Of a stretch of 64,000 nt of DNA, positions 62,370 to 64,000 are shown piece after piece. The stretch's first letter is position 1. Every line of letters begins with the position of its first letter. Source of the stretch: Lachnospiraceae bacterium. GTDB taxonomy: Bacteria > Bacillota > Clostridia > Lachnospirales > Lachnospiraceae. The DNA lies in assembly GCA_017442865.1 (NCBI GenBank), contig JAFRXK010000067.1:1-64000 (forward strand). Direction: 5' to 3'. Both the position numbers and the translations under genes were made by a program. Under the pieces are notes generated by a model. That model was given only the letters and a program-made list of their open reading frames with translations, made no database searches and was not told the DNA's origin.

Positions 62370-62395
62370 AAAAACCGTGACAAATAAGCCACGGT
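62370..62395 (-). terminator. Terminator of the 21-codon transcript
   Basis: accgtg/cacggt (62374-62379 with 62390-62395) followed on the minus strand by five T. Confidence 0.7.
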
Positions 62396-62469
62396 CAAAC
62401 TACATCTGTAAAATCAATTTGATAGCTTCGTAAACTGCCCTAAAAGCAACTAACTCACGACACAATATA

Positions 62470-62535
62470 TCAAAAATCACAAACCGAGGTCTTCATACTA
62501 TATTCAATTACAATCTCTATTCTCTTCGCAATCAT
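62470..62535 (-). CDS. 21-codon ORF in a compact transcript
   Basis: Frame MIAKRIEIVIEYSMKTSVCD plus a final Phe. CGAGG lies 8 nt before ATG 62535. The transcript has its own promoter and terminator, about 200 nt in all, with about 75 nt between the stop and the hairpin, so it may be a regulatory RNA with or without a peptide. The rest of the 547-nt gap 62202-62748 shows no other gene. Confidence 0.4.
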   Translation of the reverse strand: MIAKRIEIVIEYSMKTSVCDF

Positions 62536-62573
62536 CAATACTACCTCGCTTTCTTAATTATTTGACTTTATTA

Positions 62574-62602
62574 AGTATAGCAGACAAGGATATTAAAGTC
62601 AA
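62574..62602 (-). promoter_or_regulatory. SigA promoter of the 21-codon transcript
   Basis: TTGACT (62602-62597), 17-nt spacer, TATACT (62579-62574). Confidence 0.7.
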
Positions 62603-62748
62603 TAATTTTTATATAATTGATTCTGCTCCATTCCTAGCAAACAATACTTTTTTTACACAACTTCACCTAATTTATGAGGCTATAGTCAAAAGATATTTTG
62701 CCCTCCATGATACCTGAGGATTGCTATACACTACGTGACATCACATTA

Positions 62749-63822
62749 TCAATCAATATAAAAATCTTTAAATAAGGCCTCTATTCTTGCATCTGTTTTT
62801 TCAACCATCTTATTTTTTAGCAGTATCTTTTCAATCTTTTTTCTTATAAATTCAATAGAAATGGCAGCTATAAAAATAGTCACAATGCATAATAAAAGGT
62901 GTGGTATTACTATTATAATCGATTTATTTAAAACCCTGTCTATGTTAAATATATTCTTCCAGATTATATCTTTTGTATATGTATTATCGTGTAAAAGATA
63001 ACATGCAAACGTACTGCCTGCTATAAAATTAACTGTTTTATTTCTAAAGTTCTTTTTGCTAAAAATTAAAAAAAGCGCAATACCTGCAATAAGAATTGTA
63101 GGTGAATACATTTTATGAAAATAATTTGCTTTATCCAAATCCCATGTCATATTGTATTTTTCATGGAAAAAATACAATACTAACGAAGAACCCCACATAA
63201 TCATTATCATCAACCAAAATGTTATTTCTGCCCTCTTTTGAAGCAGCACAGGCATATCTGTGTGTTTCAGATATGCACCTATTAAATAGATAAAACAAAA
63301 CCATCTTATATTATCCACCATAAAGTGCGATGACACAAATATGAACGGAACAATTGAAAGGAAAAAGCCCAGAAATATAAGCAAGCCATAGTTATTATTT
63401 ATCTTCCTTGCAACTATATTTAAAAACGGACTTAAAATATACATTCCAATGTACGCTGTAACAAACCAGTAAAGTCCGTTAATCGGAGATAAAAGAGTGT
63501 TTATCGCAATATTAATATTTATATCCCTGTTAAATAAAAATAATATAAACAAAGCTATTAATGCATAAAATAATGTTTGCATGGCAATTCTTAGCACATT
63601 CGATAATTTAAAACTCTTATCAACCATAAAATATCCTGTAATTAAGACAAAACAGGTCACGCCAAGCTTTCCGCCTACATTTAATAGCGATGCAACAATA
63701 TAATTGAGTGTAACATCACTTTCCAGCATCCCTCCATGCAGTGAGTAATGACTTGCAATTATCAGAATCATACTGACAATTCTCAGCAGCTCAAATTTAC
63801 TTTCCCTTTCTCTGATTGGCAT
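62749..63822 (-). CDS. Acyltransferase 3 (OafA-like) membrane protein
   Basis: 357 aa, about ten helices. N-terminal FELLRIVSMILIIASHYSLHGG carries the conserved Arg and the catalytic His of the family (shown as ASHYSLHGG). LNGLYWFVTAYIGMYILSP-type segment (INGLYWFVTAYIGMY) is also typical. O-acetylates cell-surface sugars, possibly the exopolysaccharide of this region though 31 kb away. The start is ATG 63822 with GGAGG 5 nt upstream; ATG 63852 has no such site. Confidence 0.87.
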   Translation of the reverse strand: MPIRERESKFELLRIVSMILIIASHYSLHGGMLESDVTLNYIVASLLNVGGKLGVTCFVLITGYFMVDKSFKLSNVLRIAMQTLFYALIALFILFLFNRDININIAINTLLSPINGLYWFVTAYIGMYILSPFLNIVARKINNNYGLLIFLGFFLSIVPFIFVSSHFMVDNIRWFCFIYLIGAYLKHTDMPVLLQKRAEITFWLMIMIMWGSSLVLYFFHEKYNMTWDLDKANYFHKMYSPTILIAGIALFLIFSKKNFRNKTVNFIAGSTFACYLLHDNTYTKDIIWKNIFNIDRVLNKSIIIVIPHLLLCIVTIFIAAISIEFIRKKIEKILLKNKMVEKTDARIEALFKDFYID

Positions 63823-63894
63823 CAGCTCCTCCACCTTTCTGTAAATTATCATTACCTAATATTCAAAAGCACCCTTACTATACCGGCTCCTGTT

Positions 63895-64000
63895 TTACAG
63901 GAATAATTTCTCCAGCCACCTTGCAATTCCATCCTCATCATTGCTTCCGATGACAACATCCGCAATCGCCTTGACTTCATCAATTGCGTTACCCATTGCA
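63895..64000 (-). CDS. C-terminal end of a Cof-type HAD phosphatase (cut by window edge)
   Basis: The last 34 codons, open to the edge, read AMGNAIDEVKAIADVV, then a segment with GSNDEDGIARWLEK before the stop at 63895. This is the standard C-terminus of Cof/YidA-type haloacid dehalogenase hydrolases (AMGNA, NDEDGVA). The catalytic N-terminal part lies outside the window. Confidence 0.85.
   Translation of the reverse strand, partial: AMGNAIDEVKAIADVVIGSNDEDGIARWLEKLFL

Noticed and set aside
1-64000. CRISPR arrays, tRNA/rRNA genes, transposases, integrases
   Set aside because: Looked for spaced identical repeats, tRNA-like cloverleaf ends and recombinase motifs; none seen, although the accessory block 42780-51097 could still be a genomic island.

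Overview
The window reads as chromosome of an anaerobic gut or rumen Lachnospiraceae (Clostridia; Butyrivibrio/Lachnospira/Roseburia-like). The evidence is AT-rich intergenic DNA, strong AGGAGG-type ribosome binding sites with frequent TTG and GTG starts, class III fructose-1,6-bisphosphatase, a rubrerythrin/rubredoxin fusion, a standalone MsmX-type sugar ATPase, GH5 and permuted GH3 glycosidases, and no outer-membrane genes. Genus cannot be fixed from sequence alone. No rRNA, tRNA, CRISPR array or insertion sequence was found.

Layout. 250-4916: two paralogous secreted GH5 glycanases with near-identical promoter design. 5101-9051: a Gld-type ABC export operon (ATPase, permease, GldG-like protein, DUF4340 protein). 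9180-31917: a large exopolysaccharide region in four pieces: (a) two fused Wzz/BY-kinases with Gly/Tyr tails plus an Ig-like anchored protein, with a second Ig-like protein divergent; (b) an operon LCP - PqqD-like RRE protein - CpsB phosphatase - S26 peptidase - ABC exporter; (c) an insert with MsmX-type ATPase and a PucR/CdaR regulator; (d) a minus-strand block with GT4, GT2, CpsB, Wzz, CpsD kinase, Ig-like protein, initiating sugar transferase, Wzt-like ATPase and an anchored protein of unknown function. 32023-42585: housekeeping and transport (aldo/keto reductase, Fbp, an FtsX-type ABC plus two-component operon, BASS transporter, ArsB/NhaD-like permease).

42780-51097 is accessory, defence-like DNA: an AAA ATPase - TOPRIM/RloB-like - AAA ATPase operon, a GTPase - NERD/HRDC operon, a carboxylesterase, and a BECR-fold nuclease-like gene. 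That last gene lies behind a strong promoter, two 52-nt repeats and a terminator-like hairpin, the architecture of a type III toxin-antitoxin locus. 51120-64000 holds redox and cofactor proteins, a permuted GH3, PrsW with a small zinc-knuckle protein, GNAT enzymes, a GNAT-RsgA fusion, an acyltransferase, and the C-terminus of a Cof-type HAD phosphatase cut by the window edge.

Besides the large genes, several very small transcription units are visible. Three have a 17-bp-spaced promoter, a placed ribosome binding site, a tiny ORF and a terminator (around 19084-19262, 60394-60630 and 62370-62602). Other small ORFs are a 27-aa DUF3789-like protein, a 53-aa membrane protein and a 40-aa ORF upstream of the rubrerythrin fusion. 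The best candidates for an undescribed system are the PBECR4-like/repeat-RNA locus (50235-51097) and the RRE-peptidase-exporter operon embedded in the polysaccharide region (14354-18965).
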